Assembly: GCA_015680685.1 (NCBI GenBank)
Contig: MNCI01006882.1
Span: forward strand, 150,825 to 178,108
Direction: 5' to 3'
From: Gnetum montanum
Taxonomy: Eukaryota > Streptophyta > Gnetopsida > Gnetales > Gnetaceae
Length of the DNA: 27,284 nucleotides
Within the stretch, counting starts at the first letter, position 1, and the number at the start of each line of letters is the position of its first letter. The notes below the pieces were generated by a model, which had not been told where the DNA came from, did no database searches, and saw nothing but the letters and a program-made list of their open reading frames with translations. Shown piece by piece: positions 8,912 through 18,480 of the stretch. The position numbers and the translations under genes are program-made.

Positions 8912-9832
8912 TGATGATCAGTGAGGTACCCCTATGTGCAACCATACGAATCACAAGCATTGACGCATGATCTAGTCGAATTTCATGGATGGAACTAGTT
9001 ATGGCATCTAGATCACTATGCCTTGATTGTAGTTCTTTGTCTTCCCGCTTGGACTAGTGGTAGCTTTATCATGTATGGTTTAGTCCAGAGTGAGGCATAT
9101 GATTTTTATTATTTTATATTTTATTGTTCTAAAATTAACAATAGGTTGAAACTCAATTTGTAATCAATTCAACTAATGTAATTACTAATTAATAATCAAC
9201 TACCCTAACATAAGAATCTGATCCCACTTCCCGTGCACATCCTAAACACATATAACATTGCTGGGTTACCAAACGTTAAGCATTGCTGAGATTACCAAGA
9301 GTCATAATCATGCTCAAAACAATAGTACTTATGTGCTTAATTAATTAACATGCATTAAAATGTAAATATTAACTAAGTACATGAAAAGTAAATTGCATGG
9401 AAATTAAATCTAATCTAACTCAAAATGCTGCAATGAATAAGAATCGATCTTGATCTTATTATTGTTCATGGAATATGTCCAGGTACATTACCACTAGAAC
9501 AAGACTTCGTACAACTTACTTAGATCCACTCTACAGGCACTCACTGACTATTCTCTAAGATTACAGAATAAAATTGCAAGAGTTCAGCTACTCTCTTGGC
9601 AAAACTATGAAAAACTAATGTAAAACTATTGAAAAACTAACTCAAAATGGGAGCCTAGGTGCTATATTTATAAGCTAGAGTATATACCTCAACGTTGAAT
9701 ACCCAATTTGATGGCCAAGCCACAACATCATAGCCCCCAACGTTGTGTACTTGACATTGGAGCAAAGAGAAAACAACGATTCATCAAATGTCAAGGCTCT
9801 GATGTCAAGGCCAGGCAAATCATGACTCATCA
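8912..9832 (-). mobile_element. 3' LTR of Element 2
   Basis: 921 bp, from tgatgatcagtgagg to GACTCATCA. It aligns with 14692-15559 throughout and carries about 53 bp more, just inside the end near 9090-9140. TATA motif at 9663-9672. The conserved tandem block lies at about 9251-9299. Confidence 0.9.
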
Positions 9833-9844
9833 TACCCCCACAAC
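9833..9844 (-). promoter_or_regulatory. Polypurine tract of Element 2
   Basis: The minus strand reads GTTGTGGGGGTA immediately before the 3' LTR. It is the counterpart of the tract at 4061-4070 and the expected plus-strand primer. Confidence 0.75.
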
Positions 9845-10340
9845 TAAATGAAAACTTGTCCTCAAGTTAAACAAAATGAGGAACAAGTTTCTTATAAAAT
9901 ATTGGGAAGGTATGGGATTATTGACTAATATGCAAACTATTGATTGACTTTGAGTGCTACATTATAGAATTTTATTCAAGTGGATGCATACAAAATGACA
10001 GAGTGACAAAAATATTGGATAGACATTGAAGATTACAAAATTTGTAGAGGTCCTTAAAAATACATTGAAGATGATTCTTCTTGTTGTTACTAGCGATAGC
10101 AAACTTTTAACCTTGATTGTTATGTCGGTGCTTCTCTAGTTATGCAGAACATTCTTGAAGGGTGGACTGAAATTTCTTCTCATTGCCCCATGGATCTAGC
10201 AAACATGCAAAGCTTGAGCTGCTATATTGTATGTGCTATGATGTATCCATGGGCATATCCTCCATTGTCCCTCTCCTGGCTTTGTTTTCGTGCCTGGAAA
10301 AAAACCTTTTTTCTTAGGTGTTTCTTTTAGCATCACCTGT
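9845..10340 (-). other. 3' internal tail of Element 2, homologous to Element 1
   Basis: The first part resembles 4071-4260 of Element 1 (shared tcaagt.aacaaaa.tg..., tgcatacaaaatt). Around 10140-10270 it appears related to the last part of Element 1's accessory ORF, where both have a PMGQ-like stretch. No frame stays open across it. It indicates that the ancestor of Element 2 had the same 3' organisation as Element 1. Confidence 0.5.
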
Positions 10341-11930
10341 AGTTACCAAAGGATCAACATTAGTTGTGGTAAATTTTCCTTAATAATTAACCATTGTCGA
10401 ATCCCTTAGTTTTCTTTTAAGCATAAGGTGATTATAGCATACTATGCCCAAGGCTATGAGGTAACTTAAATCATCAAGTTGTTCACATTATTTTGATCAA
10501 TTACTATTAGTTACCATGATGTTAAAAAATAGGATTTTGGAAAAATTTCAAAAAGTTTAAAGCACGCATATCTAGCCCCCATGACTAATAAGAATAACTC
10601 CAGAAGCACATAGGTTTTTGAATAATTGAAACCAAAGGTCTAATTTAGAAGATGGACAAGAAATATTAATGGATATGGAAATAGAAAAGTAGGATATATT
10701 AATGAAACAGATAAGAAGTAGTCCCAAAATCATGCATAAATTCAAAAATATCGTCATTGATGTTCTGAAAGATGTGAAGGTTAGTTCAAGGCCATGATTA
10801 ACAAATGTTATGCAAGTGGGTTCTTCCCAAAGTAGACTCTTACCATAATGCCCTTGCATAACTAGTTCTATAGATGTCCATGGGCACCCGAGAAGTTAAA
10901 TGTAGACCATGGCTTAGTTCCAAACAACACACAACTACCGTTGTTAAGATGTTGCACTATACTACACAAAACCAAAAGGCTCATAACTACATGCAACAGT
11001 GAGGTGAATAATGGAATGAGAAGGAATTGCAGAGATCAAGATGTAAGGTACTTGACCATGTCCACAACAGGTTCTTTTGACAAGTGTGATTAAAATGATC
11101 AACATACTTATCCATCCAAGTTCAAACCAAGTCCATACCATGAATAGTGACCTCGCATTGATGTGTTCCTTCTTGTTGACCACCATGAGTCCATAACCAC
11201 CACAAATAACAATCATCACTTCAAAAAGGAAAAAAAAAAAGAGAAGAAGGAAGGGCCTTAGTTAGAGAGGCACTTTTAGGCATGGGTAACCTTGTAGCCT
11301 ATTATTTTGTTGAAGGGGTTTGCTTTGAATTTCCATTATTGTTTTTTTCTTTTTCTTCTTCTTCTTCTCTCTCTCTCTCTCTTTGTCTCTCTTTGTTGTT
11401 TTTGTTTTATGTTGTCTTTTTAATGGGAACCATACCATGCAAAGATAGAGCTTCCTTTTTATTGGTCAATGGGAAAGTGATGATACATTCTAAGAGGAGT
11501 CATAAACCACATGAAGGTAGTCAAGAAGAGACCCCAACAAGTCCCCTTGAGGTCACACCCTTTGCCATTCCCACTTGGTCATTCTCTCTTTCTTCAAGAT
11601 ACAATGATCATTGATTAATTTTAGTTTCCTAAAAGAAGAACCAAATTATTTCCATGAAAAATACCTTTTATTTAGAGAACTGGAGGGATGGATGAGGTGG
11701 TCTCACTACTTTACACAATTGCTTACCCAATCATCTTGATAGCATAGCACAAAAAACCCAACACAGAGCATTGACTTTTGCATCATGACTTGGCAATTTT
11801 ATTAATAAAAACATAAAATACATTCATACAACATAAAGAGAATGACTTAAGAAAAGAGAAAAATATAAAGAAAAGAAAAATATTAAGAAATGAAAAACAC
11901 ATAAAGAATAAAAAAAATTCCAAAATTGAT
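10341..11930 (-). other. Unique segment replacing pol in Element 2
   Basis: About 1.6 kb lying where RT, RNase H and integrase should be. I recognise no retroviral domain. Minus-strand frames at 11219-10962 (85 codons) and 10859-10572 (95 codons) are hydrophobic but match nothing I know. A purine-rich run near 11224-11256 and a pyrimidine run at 11342-11384 flank about 85 bp. The segment could be captured host DNA, a decayed spacer or another element's fragment. Confidence 0.5.
11342..11384. repeat. Polypyrimidine tract with (TTC)n and (TC)n
   Basis: T-rich run, then TTC repeats (about 11354-11367), then TC repeats (about 11366-11383). On the element's sense strand it is a long purine tract. 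Probably a simple repeat. Confidence 0.85.
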
Positions 11931-11934
11931 AAGC

Positions 11935-12400
11935 AAATCAGTTACTTCCATGCATCTTTGAGATAATTTTATATTCTCATTTTCAAGCCATTGGGTGTCT
12001 TTTAGTTTAGTGGCTACTGTGTAGACTGGCATTTGCTCACACACTTGCTCTTAAACTTTATGATGGGCTAGTATAGGGGTTGTGTTAATATATTGAACTT
12101 CCGACCTTAAACTACACCCTTTATAATTGGTTATGCATGTATTCTTCTATCTCTCCACAATGATAGGTTTATTGTTTATGTCTTGTGTTGGAGTGGTGAT
12201 GGTTATTGGCTTTTGTGTATGATTAGAAGACATCATTTTTGTGAGGAAGGTAGTTGCATCAGATTGGCCTTGTGCTATTTCAAGTGATGTAGTAGGTCCA
12301 TGAGTGTTTTGCTTTAACTTACGACCTTTCCTCCAGAAGGGACATTTCTAAGACTTTGGTTGAGATCTACTAGCATTATCATTTACATGTATGTTTGCAG
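11935..12400 (-). pseudogene. Post-gag / pre-RT linker remnant of Element 2
   Basis: Minus-strand coding remnant after Gag. It includes YTVATKLKDTQW and CMEV near 12030-11945, which align with YVVATKQEGT and MCMEP just upstream of RT in Element 1 (about 17800-17720). The protease found in Element 1 is not seen here. The homology stops near 11935, marking the left edge of the pol deletion or replacement. Confidence 0.5.
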
Positions 12401-14559
12401 CACAAGTGACATTCTCTCATTGATGTTGTGATGCTGAACCTTCTTGTGTTGTTGGAGGCAACATATGGTGGAGATGAGTATGAGAATATTGAGGATATGA
12501 TGTAGGGTGAGAGGTGTGAGGTGGTGATCTCGTATAAGATGTTGCAGGATAATGATATTCGGAAGAGTGGTAGTAGTCATTTGAGGTAGAGGAAGTAGAA
12601 CTAGTTGGCAAAACATGGTGTTGAACATAACATGTATGTGGTTTCAGTTGGTAGGAAGGATATGGATGGTTTGGTGGTGACCTCCCCCACAACTATGGTT
12701 GTTGCCACTGTGGTTGATGCCAATGTTGAGGCTGGTAATAAGTCCCCCCAAGATAGTACAGTTGGTTTTGGGGTTGTCTAAAATTATTGTACCAAACAGG
12801 AAATCTCTTGGGCATGTACTTCTATACAAACTTCAAATTTAATGCACTAGCCCAATACTCTTGTAGATGCAACAAGATTGGGCAATGGCCCTTTGGATGG
12901 TCATATAGGCAAATGTCACATCTGCCATCCTCTTCAGTGGTTGAGTCTATAGCCTCTTCTTCTATGGCCAGTTCCCATTCTTGTTGAAAAGTATTCCTAG
13001 CTATTTCTTGGTTCTTTTTCCTCCTTTTTTAATGATCACTTGATTCATTTTTTGCTACTCTCTCCTCTATGATTTCTTCACAAGTTTTACCTTTCTCANG
13101 CCATCCTCTTCAGTGGTTGAGTCTATAGCCTCTTCTTCTATGGCCAGTTCCCATTCTTGTTGAAAATTATTCCTAGCTATTTCTTGGTTCTTTTTCCTCC
13201 TTTTTTTATGATCACTTGATTCATTTTTCGCTACTCTCTCCTCTATGATTTCTTCACAAGTTTTACCTTTCTCATTCATTGATTCTGACATCTTATCCAA
13301 CTTTTCTTTAATCTCAACAATAGAATTCTGTATTGGAAAGGTCCATTGTAAAATCACCTCATCGAGAGCTGCCTCTTTTTCCTTATCATGGATATGGACG
13401 CTTTTCTTTTACAGAGTTGGATCCCAGTTATTTTCCTCTAAATTCTCTCATCTACATAGTTCTCCTTCTTCTTTCACCACATGCTTGATTAACTCCTTGA
13501 TCTAATGGGTTCATAGCTTGTATAATTGATGTGGAGCATACATCCCAAGGGTCTCCCTTATTCCATTATGAAGCCCATCTACGATGTGAAAAAGTTGCCT
13601 TTCCTTAGAGAAACCATGGCCTAGGAATCTATGTAGTAGCGTATAGTATCTATCCCAGACCACATCCAAGGGTTCATGATTTTCTTGCTTCCACTCTTGG
13701 ATTTGTCTCCTCAGGTTGGACACCCTCACATAGGTTTGGTATTTTTCATTGAAAAGTTCCAGCATTGTGGACCACTAGTGAATGGAACTTGGTTCCAATG
13801 ATCAATACCACACTTTGGCTTCATCAATTAGTATCCTAGGAAAGAGCTTAAGCTTTTTCCACCTACTTTCAATGTTGTATAAGGCATAGGCATCATGGAA
13901 GGCTTGTAGATTATGTTGTGGATCCAAATTGTAGCCTTTGCAAATTTAGAAATATTATTTATATCAATCCTAGGTAAGCGACTATCCCTGCAATGCCTGT
14001 GAGGTATCTTAACTAACTTTATAATCTTCATTAGGCTCTTAGTGGCCAATAAGGGTTCATCGTCATTAGACATGTTGTGATGAAAATTTCTATTTCTATT
14101 TTTTTTATTATGATGATCTTGTCTATGCTCATTATGATGTCTTTAATTTTTCCCTTAGGTTCGATTTCTATCTTTGTCTTGTCCCTATAGTGGAGCTCTA
14201 TCTCTATACCTACATTCATCTTTGTTAGAACTAGATGTTGAAGAGGAAGAGGAAGATGAAAGATTGGAAGAATCACCATGGCTTCTATAGTTCTTCCCAT
14301 GGTCCCTTGATTTATCTTGTCTATGTTTATAGGAGGTCCTAGGCCTTGAAGCCCTCCTTAATCTAGGACCTTCTCCATATCCTCTAGGATTGTTTGCCTT
14401 AGCTGAACATAGTCCTTGAGTGTAGTAAGGGTCTAAATGAGCATAGAAAACCCCTGCTTGAGGTTGTTTACTCCAATTTTCTTTAGTATATATCATATCA
14501 TTTCTCCTATGAGTATTCTCATCATACAATGCATTATTGGTCCTATGTGAAGAAGATAT
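12401..14559 (-). pseudogene. Gag of Element 2 (start lost, frameshifted)
   Basis: Gag of the non-autonomous element. The expected start at 14559 is ATA instead of ATG (ISSSHRT against MSSSCRI in Element 1). Next come RRND and PQAGVFYAHLDPYY, then a Ser/Arg-rich stretch (about 14390-14220) and His/Arg/Asn-rich sequence ending NDDEPLLATKS (about 14065). Core Gag follows, with a one-base shift near 13940, then WSTMLELFNEKYQTY and HRFLGHGFSKE, and a Glu/Lys-rich segment (about 13440-13100). The zinc knuckle CDICLYDHPKGHCP at 12920-12880 is intact and fits the C-X2-C-X3-H-X4-C Athila-type spacing. It is followed by a Gln/His/Pro/Tyr-rich tail. The FILHQDEQLCW block is missing. The duplication around N at 13099 breaks the frame before the knuckle. 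Confidence 0.85.
12924..13274. repeat. 175 bp direct duplication flanking a single N
   Basis: 12924-13098 and 13100-13274 are equal in length and differ by about three substitutions, with one N (13099) between them. In the Gag frame, removing one copy plus the N restores phase between the Glu-rich segment and the zinc knuckle. Most likely overlapping contig ends joined without merging; a real tandem duplication is less likely. Confidence 0.88.
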
Positions 14560-14672
14560 GGTTTTACTTAATAACGTGTGTGACTTGAAATATTTATATT
14601 TTTTAAAAGATAGATCATTAATACCTTTACAGTGATCGTGTATATTATAACTAATCTAGATGACTAGCATCA

Positions 14673-14690
14673 TCCTCGGCAATGGCACCA
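14673..14690 (-). promoter_or_regulatory. Primer-binding site, tRNA-Asp type (Element 2)
   Basis: The plus strand reads tcctcggcaatggcacca, differing from the tRNA-Asp 3' end by three transitions of the C-to-T/G-to-A kind. It lies one base from the 5' LTR edge at 14692. Confidence 0.88.
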
Positions 14691-14691
14691 A

Positions 14692-15559
14692 TGATGAGCG
14701 ATGAGGTACCCCTACATCCAACCATACAAATCATAAGCATTCACGCACGATCTAGTCGAATTCCATGGATGGAACTACTTGTGGCATCTAGATTGTTATT
14801 CCTTGATTGTAGTTCGCTATCTTCCCACTTGGATTAGTGGTAGCTTTTTCATGTATGGTTTAGTCTTGTTCTACAATTAACAATAGGTTAAAACTCAATT
14901 TGTAATCAATTCAACTAATCTAATTGCTAATTAATAATCAATTACCCTAACATAAGCATTCTATCCCACTTCCCGTGCACATCCTGAACACATATAATGC
15001 TGCTAGGTTACCAAACGTTAAGCGTTACTAGGATTACCAAGAGTCATATGCATGCTCAAAACAATCATACTTATGTGCTTAATTAATTAACATGCATTAA
15101 AATGTAAATATTAACTAAGTACATGAAAAGTAAATTGCATGGAAAGTAAATCTAATCTAAGTCAAAGTGCTACAATGAATAAGAATGAATCTCGATCTTA
15201 TTGTCGTTCATGGTATATGTCTAAGTACATTGCCACTCGAACAAGACTTCATAAAACTAACTCAAATCCACTCTACAGGCACTCACTGACTGTTCTCTAA
15301 GATTACGGAATAAAACTACAAGAGTTCAGCTACTCTCTTGGAAAAACTATGAAACATTGATGCAAAACTATTGAAAAACTTACTCAAAATGGGAGCCCAT
15401 GCACTATATTTATAGGCCAGAGTATATATCCCAACGTCAAATACCTAACTTCATGGCTAGGCCCTAACATTGCAGCCTTGATGTCATGTACCCGACGTCA
15501 GAGCAAATAGAAAATAGCTATTCATTAGATGTCAAGGCTAGGCAAATCATGACTCATCA
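14692..15559 (-). mobile_element. 5' LTR of Element 2
   Basis: 868 bp, with the PBS on its inner side and target duplication CTAGT on its outer side. TATA at 15405-15414. Upstream in U3 are TGACG/ACGT-core motifs at about 15433-15440 and 15493-15500, of the kind bound by plant bZIP/TGA factors. The conserved tandem block lies at about 14992-15041. Confidence 0.9.
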
Positions 15560-15564
15560 CTAGT
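15560..15564. repeat. Right target-site duplication of Element 2 (CTAGT)
   Basis: Exact match to 8907-8911. It overlaps the codon for the first catalytic Asp of Element 1's integrase (15565-15563 on the minus strand). Confidence 0.92.
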
Positions 15565-16130
15565 CAATAACAAAAATAATGTATGATTTCCCATTGAATA
15601 TGAGAGTGATGAATTCCATGAACTTAATTCTCCAAAGATCAAAAGGTTCTAGTGGTTGAATCCACTATTGGGGCTCTTCCATTTTGATTAGCATTCCTCC
15701 ATCTTATTGATATCTTTCAAAAGAAGGAAAGAAATGGTGAGTGTTCCTAAATATTATTGGCCAAGAGTATCTTACTATCAAGATCTTTGTGGCCATCCTT
15801 CTTCCTGCATAGTGGCCCCTACAAGAACCCTCTTGAGCATCTTGGAAGATTATCAATTAATCTGCATTAGGTACACACCATCATACCAAGACATTGGCAT
15901 AAATCTTGTAGAGGTTGTCCTCAATCTCTATGTAATGATTGACCTTTTGAAGAAACTATTATTTCTTTCTAGCATCCTATTCAGTAGGAGTCTCTTATAT
16001 GAGTAAATATGAGAGGAATTTATCATGCCAATTTGTGACCCTTGGTGCATGAACTTTAGTTGCCTTAGCAAAGAGATGTTCATTTGGAAACTAATCAGAT
16101 GAGGACTCTTCATCATCCTTACTATCCCAT
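15563..16130 (-). pseudogene. Integrase of Element 1, zinc-binding domain and start of catalytic core
   Basis: N-terminal part of integrase. After the RNase H end it shows HLFAKATK and an HHCC-like segment, EGSCRGHYAGRRMATKIL and YSWPIIFRNTHHF, which corresponds to the family pattern GGHFAG...K.L..GYYWP.LF.DA. The His in GHY is present but the first zinc ligands look changed. It ends in IIFVID, whose Asp is the first catalytic residue, where Element 2 has inserted. Several stops and small frameshifts are present. The protein continues at 8906. Confidence 0.8.
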
Positions 16131-17700
16131 CTTAACCGAGATAAATGATTTGCAACTACATTCTAAGTCCCATTTTTATCTACCATGGTAAGATAAAACT
16201 CCTATAAGATTACCAACGACAACACAGGGGCTTACTACTAACTTGTTCACTAGGAAATAGATTACATTGTAATCAGTGAGTACAAAACTTGGGTATCCAA
16301 GCACATAGTGCTTGAATTTTTCCAAGGCGTACACGACTGCCATGAGTTCTTTTTCAATGGTGGTGTAATTGACTTACATACCCACAATGCTTCTGCTTGT
16401 ACAATGGATATAATATGGGCATTTTTTATCATGCATTTGTGTTAATACCATTCCCAGTACATAGTTGGATGCATTTTTCATGATGAGAAATGGTTTGGAT
16501 CAATCAAGGACGTGTAGAATTAGAGTCTATATGAGCTTCTACTTCAAGTTTTGGAAGGCTTGTTCATATTTCTTGGTCTATTCAAAGATTGCATCCTTCT
16601 TGGTAAGCTCTACCAACAACTTGGCAATTTTAGAGAAGTTTTCAATAAAATGCCTATAGTAACCAATATGACCAAGGAATGACCTCACATATTTAATAGT
16701 TTGAGGTTGTTTGATTATTCTTTGGATGATCCTTATCTTTTTAGAGATTACCTCAATACCTTTCCTTGAAATTCTATGCCCTAAGACAATGTCTTCTTGG
16801 ATAATCAAGTGGATTTTCTGCTAGTTGAGTTGCAAGTTAGTCTCCATAAACTATTTTAGTACTTGATCAAGATGGTCTAGTGCCTATTTAAAATTAGTGC
16901 CATAGGTGGAGAAGTCATTCATGAAGACTTTTACATCACTACCAGTTTACTACTGAAAGATGCTTAGAACTAAGTATTGGAAAGTTGCAAGGGCATTACA
17001 GAGACTAAAGAGACTTGTAAAAGTTGTTATGACCTAGTTTTCTGGAGTAATTTGTATTTGGTTATATCCACTATATCTATCTAGAAAATTGTAATAACTA
17101 TGCCCTGCAATTGTAACTAACACTTATTCTATGAATGACAATGGAAAATGATCTTTAAACATAGCCATTCTAAAAAAACCTAAAGTCTATACAGTCTCTT
17201 CATTATCCTTATTTCTTTGGCACAAAAACAAGTGGGCTTATCCACTCAATATTTGTTACTAGATAGATGAATCCTACTTTGAGAAGCTTTTTGACTTCAT
17301 TATTTACAACTTAATTTAATTTTGGATTCAACCTCCTTTGCAGTTGCCTCTTAGGTTTAATAGTAGAGGCTATGTAGATCTGATGCTAGCATATACATGG
17401 GTCTATTCCTCTCAACTCATCAGATGACCAAGCAAAGATTTTTGACCATTTATTTACTAATTTTAGCAACTTCTCCTTTTGTTCCTTAGTGATTTTGGCA
17501 TTGATGATTACTAGTTTGTCATTATTAAGAAATACGTATTACAAAGTTGCCAGTAAAGATTTGAGTTCAAGGGGATCTTGTCTAGAATTATTAGGGATTT
17601 CTAACTCTTTCCAATCCATTTCTATTTCTTCCCTATATTATTTATGGAAGACTTGGTTCTTAATTTGCTTCATGTCGTCCATCTTATCATTATAAAAACT
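16131..17700 (-). pseudogene. Reverse transcriptase-RNase H of Element 1
   Basis: Copies the element's RNA into DNA and degrades the template. From the high-coordinate end: FAWSSDELRGIDP (about 17420), RQLQRRLNPKLN, EWISPLVFVPKK (about 17230), FLDRYSGYNQIQITPEN (about 17080) with the first catalytic Asp present, LCNALATFQ, then FMND at 16925-16914 where the family has YMDD. Thumb: IVLGHRISRKG and VRSFLGHIGYYRHFIENFSK (about 16690-16620). RNase H: NASNYVLGMVLTQ (first Asp now Asn), YTTIEKELMAVVYALEKF, LTDYN, ending in NHLSRL (about 16140). About eleven residues appear deleted before LCNA. Many stops and several frameshifts. Confidence 0.88.
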
Positions 17701-18480
17701 TATGAAGATTTCAATTGGTTCCATACACATTGTTGAACTCAAGCTAACATCTATTGTTAGCCATTAGGTACCTTCTTGTTTTGTGGCTACTACATATAGC
17801 CATCTTTAGACATTTTTTGTTTTTGCACACTTTTTGCATGTTGTGATGGATGTGCTCTTTACTATCCATATTCTCTACATGCAATGTCGCCTTGTGTCAT
17901 TATACAAGATGCATGGAACCCTCTTCTTTTTAACCTTTCAAAATTCATTTTTCTTATATATTTCCAAGGAGGTGTCTCTAATCCCTAGCTTGATGTCAAT
18001 TATGCTTAGCCAAATCCTTCATATGATAAGTGGGAAGTCGCCCTTATATTTGTCCACGTGGATGACTAGGAAATCTCGTAGATAGGATCTACAAACAGTG
18101 GTTACAATATCCTTTACTAGTTCCAAGAGAATGGTGATGGATTAATTAGCAAGCTCTAATATGATGTTACATTTCTTTAGTGAAGGTAGGTTTTAAGTTT
18201 TATATGCTTCTTGGGAGATTAAGTTCATGTTAGAACTTGAGTCTAGTAGAGCTTTGCACAGCTCATTTCCTATGATTTGTAGATAAATTAGAGGTCTTCG
18301 AAGATTAGATCTTTTCTTGGGAAGGTATCTTGCCTTAATCTAGTCCATAATTACATGAATTAACATGATAGTATGTACATTTTGGGACCTTTGATTTGAA
18401 GGAGGCTTGTTGATGATTTTTAAAGTAATTTGTAAAGGAGTAGTAGCTACAAATGCCTACGGGGGTTTAGTTGGATTTTT
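17701..18480 (-). pseudogene. Protease region and linker of Element 1
   Basis: Aspartic protease that would cut Gag-Pol. Near 18300-18210 the minus strand reads IIGNELCKALLDSSSNMNLI, the retropepsin pattern in which DSG or DTG is expected; here it is DSS. Then come DFLVIHVDKYKGDFPLII and a linker with YVVATKQEGT before RT. A few stops break the frame. Identification rests on the ALLDSSSNMNLI motif and its place between Gag and RT. Confidence 0.75.

Larger units (their letters stand above)
8912..15559 (-). mobile_element. Element 2: gag-only non-autonomous LTR retrotransposon
   Basis: A 6,648 bp minus-strand element with LTRs at 14692-15559 (5') and 8912-9832 (3'), a tRNA-Asp-type PBS, a G-rich polypurine tract and a perfect target duplication. 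The internal region of about 4.86 kb has gag and a short post-gag remnant but no RT, RNase H or integrase. It is related to Element 1: Gag core, leader and 3' end align. Such elements (TR-GAG-like derivatives) depend on enzymes from autonomous relatives. The LTRs look about 90% identical by eye, so it is younger than its host. Confidence 0.88.

Noticed and set aside
11282-11614. 110-codon plus-strand frame
   Set aside because: It is antisense to Element 2 and largely made of a low-complexity TTC/TC tract giving poly-Ser/Leu/Phe. No domain is seen.
12417-12692. Overlapping minus frames that look like separate His/Pro/Tyr-rich proteins
   Set aside because: They are the C-terminal Gag tail and its out-of-frame shadow, not independent genes.
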